From the NCBI GenBank assembly GCA_020848055.1, contig JADLBB010000190.1, positions 1 through 7,256 of the forward strand: 7,256 bases of DNA. Reading direction: 5' to 3'. The notes below the pieces were generated by a model. The model worked only from the letters and a program-made list of their open reading frames with translations, was not told the origin of the DNA and did no database searches. Numbering within the stretch: the stretch's first letter is position 1; each line of letters opens with the position of its first letter. Both the position numbers and the translations under genes were made by a program. Shown piece after piece: positions 1-6,500 of the stretch. Origin of the DNA: Chloroflexota bacterium. GTDB lineage: Bacteria; Chloroflexota; Limnocylindria; QHBO01.

Positions 1-2005
1 ACTGCTCGAAGGCGATGCCATCGGTGTCGTAGAAGCTGACGCTGCCGCTGGTGAATGGCAGGGTGGTGAGGGCCAGCGGGTTGCCGGCCACGTCAACCAC
101 GCCGGCGGTGGCCTCGACCTGGTAGGCACGGGCCGCCTCCAGGCGCCGCTCGGGGACGATCCGCGCCTCGCGCGCGACAGGGTCGTACTCCACCGTCGCC
201 GGCACGATCGCATCGGTGACGAGATCCCGGATCTGGACGGTCGCCGCGGTCACGTTGGACACGGCCTCGTTGAAGGTGACGGTGGGCTGCACGATGCGGC
301 TGACCCCCGAGGCGCCACTGGGTGGCGAGGTGATGGTGGCGACCGGCGCGACCGTGTCGACGTAGGTGGCGGTGATCGAGTACGGCGCGGTGTTGCCGTT
401 GGCGTACCAGTTGGCGATGCGGACGAGGATCCGCTGCGGCCCGGACACCGTCCATTGGGCCAGCTCGGTGCCGCCTTCCCACTCGAGGTCCACGTGCTTG
501 AGCAGCGTGCCGGAGGTCGAATACAGCTCGACGATCGGGTCGATCGGGATCGGGCTGCGGTTCCACGGGTAGGCGCGGCTGTCGGTGACGCCGGTCACCC
601 GCACGTCGAGGCGCCCAGCGCGACCGATGTCGACCGCGAACCAGTCGACGTCGCCGGCGGGATGGATGGTTGGCCGGACGACCGTCCCCAGGCTGATCTT
701 CACCGCGTCGCTCAGCGAGTTGTTGACCTCGAACTGGTCACCGGTCGACGGCCCCGGCCCGCTCACCGTCGCGCCCACGGCGCGGTAGGCGTTGACCCGG
801 CCGCGTCCGTAGCGGTCATCCCAGCCTGGGTAGCCGAGGTCGTCCGAGGTGTTGAGCAGGCGACCCACGATCTGCGATGGCGTCCACGTCGGGAACTTGG
901 CCCGGATGAGCGCGACGACGCCGGCGACGTTGGGCGTGGCGAAGCTCGTGCCGCTGATGTACGTGTGCTCGCCCCACGTGTTGTGATCGGCGTACGTGCA
1001 CTCGTAGCAGTTGGTAGTGCGCACCGACGCGCCCGGCGCGCTGACATCGACCTTTGGGCCCCAGCTCGACCAATTGGCGAACTCGTCCTCCGCCTGGGTG
1101 GCGCTGACGGAAACGATGTTGTCGAAGCTGGCCGGGTAGTACTCCTCGGAGCGTCGATTGTTGCCGGCGGCACCCACCAACACGACGCCCTTGTCCCAGG
1201 CGTAGTTCACCGCGTCCTGCACCAGCTGCGAGTACGGGAAGCCACCGACGCTCATGTTGATGATCGTGGCACCGTGGTCAGCCGCCCACCGAATGCCGTT
1301 CATCAGGTCGGCCGTGCTCCCGGAGCCGGTACCGTCCATGATCTTGACCGGCATCACCTTGTCGGTCCAGCTCACACCCGCCGTGCCGTACCCGTCGTTG
1401 GCGTTCGCCGCGATGACGCCGGCGACCCACGTGCCGTGGCCGTTGTCGTCGCTGGGGTCGTCGTCATCGTTGACGAAATCGTGACCGGCCACCAGCCGGC
1501 CAACCAGGTCGGGGTGGTCGAGCTGGGCGCCGGTGTCCAGGACGGCGAGGACGCCGCCGCCGCCGGTCGTGATGCTCCAGGCATCGCGGACGCGCATCTG
1601 GTCGAGCGAGTACTGGTCGGCGGTCAGCGGATCGTTGACGGCGACCGCTGCTCCGCCCGCCAGTTCGACGCGGTAGTTCGGCTCAGCCGCGGCCACGGCC
1701 GGATCGGTCCGCAGCTCGGCCAGGACATCGGCCACCGGGCGGCCATCGGTCGAGACGATGAATGGGAGGCCGTCACCCTCGGCCACTCGCTCGGGCAGCA
1801 GCCGCAGGCCGCGGCTGCGGATTGACTCGTCCCCGGCCCCGGGCCGCAGCTGCACCACGACCTGCCCCGGAATGATCGCACCAAGCGCCGGGGCGGCAGG
1901 CTGCTCCTTGGCCGCCGTTGGCGACGCTGGATCCTCGGCCACGACCGGCGCGGCCGTGGCGACGACCAGCAACATGGCCAGGACGGTCGAGGTGGCTCGG
2001 GACAC
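1..2005 (-). CDS. Secreted subtilisin-like serine protease (peptidase S8), C-terminus beyond window
   Basis: The reading frame is open from a GTG at 2005 to base 1 (668 codons, no stop). Residues 1-23 form a signal peptide (MSRATSTVLAM..., ending APVVA). Residues about 43-115 look like an N-terminal inhibitory prodomain (starts PGQVVVQLRPG, ends AEPNY). The catalytic domain spans about 125-412 and has the full triad: Asp157 in VLDTG, His190 in DNGHGTWVAG, Ser354 in SGTSFATP, with oxyanion Asn282 in GAAGNN. Next come a PPC-like beta domain (about 424-547, GDVDWFAVDIG) and a Big_5/SbsA Ig-like domain (about 550-650, PPSGASGV...TFNEAV). The last residues, FYDTDGIAFEQ, resemble the start of the SLH-like triads of the neighbouring genes. 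GTG is preferred over the in-frame ATG at 1975 because only GTG supplies the charged n-region and a GGAG 10 bases upstream. It probably matures by prodomain removal after export. The fold and activity are secure; the substrate is unknown. Confidence 0.95.
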   Translation of the reverse strand, partial: MSRATSTVLAMLLVVATAAPVVAEDPASPTAAKEQPAAPALGAIIPGQVVVQLRPGAGDESIRSRGLRLLPERVAEGDGLPFIVSTDGRPVADVLAELRTDPAVAAAEPNYRVELAGGAAVAVNDPLTADQYSLDQMRVRDAWSITTGGGGVLAVLDTGAQLDHPDLVGRLVAGHDFVNDDDDPSDDNGHGTWVAGVIAANANDGYGTAGVSWTDKVMPVKIMDGTGSGSTADLMNGIRWAADHGATIINMSVGGFPYSQLVQDAVNYAWDKGVVLVGAAGNNRRSEEYYPASFDNIVSVSATQAEDEFANWSSWGPKVDVSAPGASVRTTNCYECTYADHNTWGEHTYISGTSFATPNVAGVVALIRAKFPTWTPSQIVGRLLNTSDDLGYPGWDDRYGRGRVNAYRAVGATVSGPGPSTGDQFEVNNSLSDAVKISLGTVVRPTIHPAGDVDWFAVDIGRAGRLDVRVTGVTDSRAYPWNRSPIPIDPIVELYSTSGTLLKHVDLEWEGGTELAQWTVSGPQRILVRIANWYANGNTAPYSITATYVDTVAPVATITSPPSGASGVSRIVQPTVTFNEAVSNVTAATVQIRDLVTDAIVPATVEYDPVAREARIVPERRLEAARAYQVEATAGVVDVAGNPLALTTLPFTSGSVSFYDTDGIAFEQ

Positions 2006-2015
2006 GGCAGGTGGA

Positions 2016-2019
2016 CTCC
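2016..2019 (-). promoter_or_regulatory. Probable ribosome binding site (GGAG) of the subtilase gene
   Basis: GGAG on the minus strand lies 10 bases upstream of the GTG at 2005. It favours that start over the in-frame ATG at 1975. The 137-base gap to rdgB (2006-2142) holds no other clear signal. A TACGGT at 2076-2081 could be a -10 box but has no recognisable -35 partner. Confidence 0.4.
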
Positions 2020-2142
2020 GGTGTGGTTCGCAAGGGACGCCGATCGCCCGCGTCCAGCGTGGCGCGGACCGCCCAACCGTACGACGAGCACCCGTCGGCG
2101 ACGAGGGTGACCATCGTTCGAGGCCGCGCCCGGACCGATGGG

Positions 2143-2730
2143 CTAGTGAGCGGCGTCCAGCAGTTCGAGCAGGCGAGGGGTGGCTGCCGCGACCGCCCGT
2201 CCGCGGTGGCTCAACGCATCCTTTTCGCCCTCCGGCAGCTCGGCCGTGGTCAGGCCGCGGGGCAGCAGGAAGATCGGGTCGTATCCGAAGCCGCCGGTCC
2301 CGCGCGGAGCCGCCGCCACCTCGCCATCCACGATGCCGGTGAACAGCTCGACCGCATCGTGGTCGCCGGAGTTCGCGATCGCCAGCGCGCAGACCATCCT
2401 GGCCCGCCGGTCGGTCGCGCCGGCCAGCGCCTCGACCAGGCTGGCCGCCTTGTCCGGGCCGCCCCAGCGGGCGCTGCGCACGCCTGGACCCCAGTCGAGC
2501 GCGGCGACCTCGATGCCCGAGTCATCGGCCACGGTCAACACGCCCGAGGCGGCGGCGTATGCGACGGCCTTGGCTTTGGCGTTGGCGGCGTACGTGTCGT
2601 ACGGCTCGGCCACGTCCAGGTCGATTCCCAGGTCGGCGGGCACGACCAACTCGGCGGGCAGATGCGCCAGCAGGCGGCGGAACTCGCGCTGCTTGCCTGG
2701 GTTGGTGGTCGCGATGAGCAGGCGGGTCAC
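2143..2730 (-). CDS. rdgB: XTP/dITP pyrophosphatase (non-canonical purine NTP pyrophosphatase, HAM1/RdgB family)
   Basis: Hydrolyses dITP, dHAPTP and XTP to the monophosphate and pyrophosphate in the cytoplasm, keeping deaminated purines out of DNA and RNA. The 195-residue product is the usual family length and has all signature motifs: TTNPGKQREF (8-17, triphosphate site), ADDSGIEVAAL (68-78, with catalytic Asp70), PGVRSARWGG (82-91), GTGGFGYDPIF (144-154, nucleobase pocket) and EKDALSHRGRA (169-179). The usual Lys-Asn before the SHR motif is Lys-Asp here. The GTG start at 2730 overlaps the rph stop in a GTGA, which implies translational coupling; no Shine-Dalgarno is needed or evident. The same frame stays open upstream through rph to about 3327, but that part is not coding because rph occupies it in another frame and the family N-terminus begins exactly at this GTG. 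The rph-rdgB order is common in bacteria. Confidence 0.96.
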   Translation of the reverse strand: MTRLLIATTNPGKQREFRRLLAHLPAELVVPADLGIDLDVAEPYDTYAANAKAKAVAYAAASGVLTVADDSGIEVAALDWGPGVRSARWGGPDKAASLVEALAGATDRRARMVCALAIANSGDHDAVELFTGIVDGEVAAAPRGTGGFGYDPIFLLPRGLTTAELPEGEKDALSHRGRAVAAATPRLLELLDAAH

Positions 2731-3485
2731 TCGCCGCGGGGCGCGTCGATCGCCGATTGCTGCAGCGTGAACAGTTGCCGGATGCCGGCCGCGGCAAGAT
2801 CGATCATGGCGTCCATCTGTGGGCGGCTGAAGGCTCCGTGCTCGGCGGTGCCCTGCACCTCGATCAGCCTGTCGTCGTTGACCATGACCACGTTGAAGTC
2901 CACCTCGGCCGTCGAGTCCTCGCTGTAGTCGAGGTCGAGGTAGGTCTGGCCGTTGACCAGCCCAACGCTGACCGCGGCCACCTGGCCGGTCAGCAGATGC
3001 CCCATCCCGAATCGGTTGAGCGCCCGGGCCAGCGCGACGTAGGCGCCGGTGATGCTGGCGGTGCGCGTGCCGCCATCGGCCTGGATCACGTCGCAATCGA
3101 GCGTGATCGTGCGCTCGCCGAGCTTGGCCATGTCCACCACGCCGCGCAGCGAACGACCGATCAGGCGCTGGATCTCGTGCGTGCGTCCGCCGATCGAGCC
3201 GCGCGAGGCCTCGCGCTGGCTGCGCTCGGTCCCGGCCCTCGGCAGCATGCTGTACTCGGCGGTCACCCAGCCACGGCCCTTGCCGCGCATCCAGCCCGGC
3301 ACGCGGTCCTCGATGCTGGCGGCGCACAGCACGCGCGTGTCGCCGACCCGGATCAGGACCGAACCTTCGGCGAACTTGAGGTAGTCGGGCACGATCTTGA
3401 CCGGCCGCAGCTGGTTGGGGACGCGGCCGTCGTTGCGCCGTCCGCCGGCGGCCGGAGTGGTCGTGGGTGTCGAGGTGGTCGTCAT
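2727..3485 (-). CDS. rph: Ribonuclease PH (tRNA nucleotidyltransferase, phosphorolytic 3'-5' exoribonuclease)
   Basis: Trims the 3' ends of tRNA precursors using phosphate and releases nucleoside diphosphates; family members act as hexameric rings in the cytoplasm. The 252-residue product has the conserved N-terminal NDGRVPNQLRPV (18-29), GRGWVTAEYSMLPRA (70-84), RTHEIQRLIGRSLR (101-114), CDVIQADGGTRTASITG (131-147) and QGTAEHGAFSR (211-221). Arg101 and Arg141 match the conserved Arg86 and Arg126 of characterised RNase PH with a constant offset of 15. Asp190 and Asp196 match the conserved acidic pair. The offset reflects a Thr/Pro/Ala-rich N-terminal extension of about 15 residues (MTTTSTPTTTPAAGG). 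No later ATG, GTG or TTG precedes the conserved domain, so the extension seems real. It lies 54 bases after the CAP gene, may have its own near-leaderless promoter, and overlaps rdgB by 4 bases. Confidence 0.97.
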   Translation of the reverse strand: MTTTSTPTTTPAAGGRRNDGRVPNQLRPVKIVPDYLKFAEGSVLIRVGDTRVLCAASIEDRVPGWMRGKGRGWVTAEYSMLPRAGTERSQREASRGSIGGRTHEIQRLIGRSLRGVVDMAKLGERTITLDCDVIQADGGTRTASITGAYVALARALNRFGMGHLLTGQVAAVSVGLVNGQTYLDLDYSEDSTAEVDFNVVMVNDDRLIEVQGTAEHGAFSRPQMDAMIDLAAAGIRQLFTLQQSAIDAPRGE

Positions 3486-3495
3486 CAGACGACCG

Positions 3496-3501
3496 ATTCT
3501 A
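3496..3501 (-). promoter_or_regulatory. Candidate -10 element (TAGAAT) upstream of rph
   Basis: TAGAAT on the minus strand matches TATAAT at five of six bases and ends 10 bases before the rph ATG. A transcript from it would start within a few bases of the ATG, giving a leaderless or nearly leaderless mRNA. This fits the lack of a Shine-Dalgarno in that gap. No clear -35 hexamer sits 16-19 bases upstream, so the call is tentative. Confidence 0.4.
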
Positions 3502-3539
3502 CCGAGCGCGGTGGCGTCCGACCGTCGGCATCGCCCCGA

Positions 3540-4592
3540 TCAGTTGAAGGCGCGCTCGATGTAGGCGGCCATCTGTTCGCGGCTGACGCCCCAGCCGGGG
3601 CAGTAGCCGCCACCCCCGCAGCCGGTGACGATGCCGGCGGCTGCCAGCCGGTTGATGGAGTCCTCGTGCATCGAGCCGTTGTCGTCATTGAAGAAGTCGG
3701 TCGAGGTCGGCGGAAGCGCCAGGGCCCGCGCCAGGAAGCTCGCCATCTCACCGCGGCTCACGTACCCCGACGGGCAGAACCGATCTCCGCCACAGCCGAG
3801 GGTGATGCCCGCCTCGGTGAGGCGATTGATGTTCTCCTGGTGGACGCTCGCGCCGTCGTCGGCGAAGTGGTCGGCGGACGCCGGCGGCAGGTTCATGGCG
3901 CGCGCCAGGAAACTGGCCATCTGCTCGCGCGTGACGGTCGGGATCGGGCAATACAGCGCCGGAGCGCAACCCGAGGCGATCTTCTCACCGACCAGCCACT
4001 CGATCTCGGCACGGAACGGGGAGCCGGCTATGTCGCTGAACGTCGGTGGCGTCGACGTGCCGCAGACCTTGACGAACACCATCACCCCGTACCAGGTGCT
4101 TCCGGCCTTGGCTCGGCTGCCACCGGCGTGGGTGAAGTCGCCGAGCATGATGGCCCGGTGGCCGTCCGAGTGGAACCACTGGTCGCCGAACGACGCAGGC
4201 GTACCGGTCGAGTTGTACGCCACGATCTCGCCCACCCGGCTCCAGCAGATGCCCGCCGATTCCAGCCGACCGATCACGTAGTCCAGGTCGTGGCCGAGGG
4301 CCCGGTCGGCGGCCAGCACCTTGCCGCGCTCGACGGCGATGTCGTCAATGACCGCGTTGAAGCCCACGGGCGCAAGGCCCGCATCGGCCCGGTAGCCGTT
4401 CGCGACGGCAATGAACTCCGATCCACTATCGGCCGCCGCCGGCGCCGGCGCGGGGACCAGGGCCGCGACGGACAGCAGCATGGCGGCTGTCAGGGAGGTC
4501 AGGAACGAACGGTTGGATCGAATGGTTCTGCGCTCCTGGGCGGCAATTCGGCGTGGTCCACCACCATAGCGCCGGCCGCGTCGCCACGGCAT
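3540..4592 (-). CDS. Secreted CAP/SCP-domain protein with C-terminal SLH-like triad
   Basis: Numbered from the ATG at 4592 (350 residues). A signal peptide core lies at about 30-54 (FLTSLTAAMLLSVAALVPAP). A CAP domain (CAP superfamily: SCP, Ag5, PR-1) follows at about 57-177, with the characteristic cavity residues His101 (GHD), Glu122 (GEIVA, like the usual GENIA) and His145 (SDGHRAIML). Cys116 and Cys177 could form a disulfide. Residues 185-349 are three SLH-like repeats. Bacterial CAP proteins are exported and implicated in envelope or surface functions, but their biochemical activity is rarely known and none is claimed here. The start is doubtful. The ATG at 4592 has no Shine-Dalgarno and puts an Arg-rich 23-residue tail before the signal peptide. 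An in-frame ATT at 4523 has AGGAG at ideal spacing and would give a textbook signal peptide (MRSNRSFLTSLTAAM...). The gene lies 29 bases downstream of the GH18 gene, probably co-transcribed. Confidence 0.88.
   Translation of the reverse strand: MPWRRGRRYGGGPRRIAAQERRTIRSNRSFLTSLTAAMLLSVAALVPAPAPAAADSGSEFIAVANGYRADAGLAPVGFNAVIDDIAVERGKVLAADRALGHDLDYVIGRLESAGICWSRVGEIVAYNSTGTPASFGDQWFHSDGHRAIMLGDFTHAGGSRAKAGSTWYGVMVFVKVCGTSTPPTFSDIAGSPFRAEIEWLVGEKIASGCAPALYCPIPTVTREQMASFLARAMNLPPASADHFADDGASVHQENINRLTEAGITLGCGGDRFCPSGYVSRGEMASFLARALALPPTSTDFFNDDNGSMHEDSINRLAAAGIVTGCGGGGYCPGWGVSREQMAAYIERAFN
3546..4040 (-). repeat. SLH-like Cys-pair triad of the CAP protein (three repeats)
   Basis: There are three tandem protein repeats of about 50-60 residues. 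The first opens FSDIAGSPF...IEWL and has GCAPALYCP (208-216). The second is DHFADDGASVHQENINRLTEAGI followed by GCGGDRFCP. The third is FFNDDNGSMHEDSINRLAAAGI followed by GCGGGGYCP. Each ends in a V-[ST]-R-x2-MA-[SA]-[FY]-[LI]-x-RA segment, the equivalent of the canonical SLH TRAE motif. The likely role is attachment to a secondary cell-wall polymer or S-layer, by analogy with SLH domains. Confidence 0.85.
4533..4537 (-). promoter_or_regulatory. Strong Shine-Dalgarno (AGGAG) inside the annotated 5' end of the CAP gene
   Basis: AGGAG on the minus strand is followed by 9 bases and then an in-frame ATT (4523-4521). No ATG, GTG or TTG of the CAP frame stands at a suitable distance. If functional, it places the true start at ATT 4523 and turns 4524-4592 into leader. 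Chance occurrence cannot be excluded. Confidence 0.45.
4563..4568 (-). promoter_or_regulatory. Possible -10 element (TATGGT) upstream of the alternative CAP start
   Basis: TATGGT fits TANNNT. Initiation about 7 bases downstream would give a leader of roughly 30 bases containing the AGGAG at 4533-4537 before ATT 4523. No -35 is recognised. It only makes sense as a promoter if the ATG at 4592 is not the start. Confidence 0.22.
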
Positions 4593-4621
4593 GGCCCGAT
4601 GGAACCGGTGGCCGGGGGACT

Positions 4622-6451
4622 TCAGGACGCCAGCGCTCGCTGCAGGAAGGCTGCCATCTGCTCGCGCAGCACCGGTGCGTTCGGGCAGAACGAGGTTGGC
4701 GTGCAGCCGGTGGTGATGCCCGACTCGGCCAGCGCGTTGATGGCCGCCTCGTGGACGCTGCCGGCATCGTCGTCGAAGTGGTCCGTGGCGGCCGGCGGCA
4801 GGTGAAGGGCACGCACCAGGAACGAGGCCATCTCAGCTCGCGTCACCGAGCGCGAGGGACAGTAGCGGTCCGCCTCGCAGCCGACCGTGATGCCGGCCGA
4901 TGCGACGCGGTTGATGTTGAGCTCGTGCATGTTGCCCGCGTCGTCGCTGAAATGGTCGATCGACGTGTCGGGCAGGCCGAAGGCGCGGAACAGGAAGCTC
5001 GCCATCTCGTCGCGCTTGACCGGCGCGGTCGGGCAGAAGCGCCCGTCGCCGCAACCGGCGCTGATGCCCTGGTCGGAGAGCCACACGATCGCCTGCCAGT
5101 GCAGCGAGTCGTCGATGTCGGTGAAGGGCAGCGCCAGCAGGTTCTGGCCGATCGTGTTCCACAGCTCGTAGCGGCCCGCATCCATCAGCAGGTGCCAGAT
5201 GCCGACGCCGCGCAGTTCGTGCTGGTTGACCAGGTCGTACTTGACGTCGAGGGACTGTGGGTCGTCGTAGTAGGCCTGGACCTGCGCGTCGTAGGTCTCG
5301 CTGGCGTACGTGTACCACGCCACCTGCCCGGCCGGATCCCAGCGGCGCCCGTTCGCCTCGGCCCCGGTGCGCGCCGAGTTGTACGGAATCGCCCAGCTGG
5401 CCACGGTGCAGGTGCCCGTGCTCTTGCAGGTCCGACCGTTGAGTTCGTCTCCGGTCGTGGTCCAGGCCCGGCCGTAGTAGGGCACGCCCCAGATGAGCCG
5501 CGACGCCGGCACCGCGTCCAGGAAGTCGGCCATCGCGGTGTCGACGTCGAGGGCATACGGGCTGACGATCGGCGCCACGCCGCCGGCGTGCGTTGACCCG
5601 GACCAGTTGAGGTCGTAGCCCATGGCCATGATCGCGTCCGCCGCGCCGTCAGCCACCAGGGCGGGCAGGTCGTAGCCCTCATCCCAGCTGGCCGCCCCAC
5701 CGGTCACCGCCACGGTCAGCTCGGCCGCCGGGCCGAGGGCCGTCCGCACGTCCCGCACGAAGGCGGTGTACGCCGTCTGCAGCGAGTTGGGCATCGGTTC
5801 GAAGTCGAGGTTGACGCCATCGGCGTTGCGCGCCGAGACCGTCGTGGCAATCTCGTTGGCGAGCGCCGTGCGCAGCGACGGGCTGTTCAGCAGCGCGGAC
5901 ATCGAGGTGTAGTTGCCGTCCCAGGCCATCATCGTGACGGTCAGCACGACCTTGACGCCCTCGGCGTGGGCCTGGTTGATGACATCGGTCATGAGGGAGC
6001 TCGCCCAGGCCGACCACGTGGTCCCCGACCTGGTCAGCGTCCCGTCGGAGCGTGCGGCCAGGCCGAAATAGGCGATGGTCGAGACCCGGTCGTAGTTCAT
6101 GGACGGGAGCAGTTCGGACGTCACGGCCCAGTACGGCAGGTAGCCGAGCACCACGCGGGAGAGTCCGTTGGGGAGCCCTCCCGCGGCGGCCAATGGATCC
6201 ATGGTTCCCGCCTGGCGCAGCGGTTCCGGCCGCGAACCGGGCCTGAAGGCCAGGTGCAGGCGGCCCGGATCGGCAGCCAGCTCGGCCGACATCTCCGCGG
6301 CCATCTCGGCATGGATCGAGCCCTCGCCCGCCGGCACGCTGCCGGACGTGGCTGGAGTAGCGCCCGGCGGGTCGGCCGCCAGCGCCGGCACGACGAACGC
6401 GCCGAGCAGTGCGACAAGGGCGATCGAGACCGATCGTCGAATGCGTTGCAT
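4622..6451 (-). CDS. Secreted glycoside hydrolase family 18 protein with C-terminal SLH-like triad
   Basis: The product has 609 residues. A Sec signal peptide spans 1-25 (MQRIRRSVSIALVALLGAFV, ending PALA). A short Glu/Ala-rich helix-like linker lies at about 47-60. The GH18 barrel covers about 98-435. It holds the catalytic signature DGVNLDFE (211-218), with Glu218 the expected acid and Asp216 its partner; the second Asp of the classic DGxDxDxE is Asn, as in SleL/YaaH-type peptidoglycan glucosaminidases. Other barrel landmarks are VVLGYLPYW (100-108), MAMGYD (275-280), WGVPYYGRAW (321-330) and GIWHLLMDAG (417-426). Cys342 and Cys348 may pair. Residues 443-608 are three SLH-like repeats. GH18 enzymes cleave beta-1,4 N-acetylglucosamine linkages by substrate-assisted catalysis; the SleL-like signature suggests peptidoglycan or a chitin-like glycan, but the substrate is not proven. 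The gene starts 49 bases after the upstream surface-protein gene and ends 29 bases before the CAP gene. Confidence 0.94.
   Translation of the reverse strand: MQRIRRSVSIALVALLGAFVVPALAADPPGATPATSGSVPAGEGSIHAEMAAEMSAELAADPGRLHLAFRPGSRPEPLRQAGTMDPLAAAGGLPNGLSRVVLGYLPYWAVTSELLPSMNYDRVSTIAYFGLAARSDGTLTRSGTTWSAWASSLMTDVINQAHAEGVKVVLTVTMMAWDGNYTSMSALLNSPSLRTALANEIATTVSARNADGVNLDFEPMPNSLQTAYTAFVRDVRTALGPAAELTVAVTGGAASWDEGYDLPALVADGAADAIMAMGYDLNWSGSTHAGGVAPIVSPYALDVDTAMADFLDAVPASRLIWGVPYYGRAWTTTGDELNGRTCKSTGTCTVASWAIPYNSARTGAEANGRRWDPAGQVAWYTYASETYDAQVQAYYDDPQSLDVKYDLVNQHELRGVGIWHLLMDAGRYELWNTIGQNLLALPFTDIDDSLHWQAIVWLSDQGISAGCGDGRFCPTAPVKRDEMASFLFRAFGLPDTSIDHFSDDAGNMHELNINRVASAGITVGCEADRYCPSRSVTRAEMASFLVRALHLPPAATDHFDDDAGSVHEAAINALAESGITTGCTPTSFCPNAPVLREQMAAFLQRALAS
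4628..5125 (-). repeat. SLH-like Cys-pair triad of the GH18 protein (three repeats)
   Basis: Repeat 1 (about 443-492) opens FTDIDDSLHWQAIVWL and contains GCGDGRFCP. Repeat 2 (about 500-550) opens DHFSDDAGNMHELNIN and contains GCEADRYCP. Repeat 3 (about 558-608) opens HFDDDAGSVHEAAIN and contains GCTPTSFCP. Each ends in the R-x2-MA-x-FL-x-RA helix. The order matches the CAP and right-edge genes: one FxD-type repeat, then two acidic DD-x-G-x2-HE-type repeats. This is the module expected to hold the enzyme on the envelope. Confidence 0.86.
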
Positions 6452-6462
6452 TGGACCCGGAG

Positions 6463-6468
6463 AGCCTA
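6463..6468 (-). promoter_or_regulatory. Candidate -10 element (TAGGCT) upstream of the GH18 gene
   Basis: TAGGCT on the minus strand fits TANNNT and ends 11 bases before the ATG at 6451. That is almost the same placement as the TAGAAT upstream of rph. The gap has no Shine-Dalgarno at normal spacing, so a near-leaderless transcript is possible. The -35 region is not recognisable. Confidence 0.3.
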
Positions 6469-6500
6469 CCCCGTTCTCGACCGGCCTGGGCTGGCCCGGC

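Noticed and set aside
455..1825. Plus-strand open frame (about 456 codons) opposite the subtilase
   Set aside because: It is antisense to the subtilase catalytic domain, which has all its active-site residues, and shows no recognisable protein features.
1624..2091. Minus-strand frame (155 codons) starting upstream of the subtilase GTG
   Set aside because: It is out of frame with the protease; its protein is Arg/Ser/Pro-rich with no motif, while the GTG 2005 frame gives a signal peptide, prodomain and catalytic domain.
2084..2107. CACCC/GGGTG inverted repeat in the rdgB-subtilase gap
   Set aside because: It is only about five pairs around a loop of about 10 bases without a T-tract; too weak to call a terminator or operator.
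2143..3327. Single 394-codon minus-strand frame suggesting an N-terminally extended or fused RdgB
   Set aside because: The upstream two thirds is rph read in the wrong frame. The true RdgB N-terminus coincides exactly with the GTG at 2730.
3513..3527. Short palindrome CCGACGGTCGG between the CAP gene and rph
   Set aside because: The loop would be a single base and there is no T-tract; expected by chance in GC-rich DNA.
2757..4805. Long plus-strand open frame (about 680 codons) opposite rph and the CAP gene
   Set aside because: Its translation is low-complexity Arg/Ala/Gly/Val/Asp-rich sequence with no domain, antisense to two genes with full family motifs. High GC makes antisense stops rare.
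4553..5596. Plus-strand open frame (about 347 codons) opposite the GH18 gene
   Set aside because: It mirrors the repeats and barrel of the GH18 gene and has compositionally biased translation; a GC-driven shadow.
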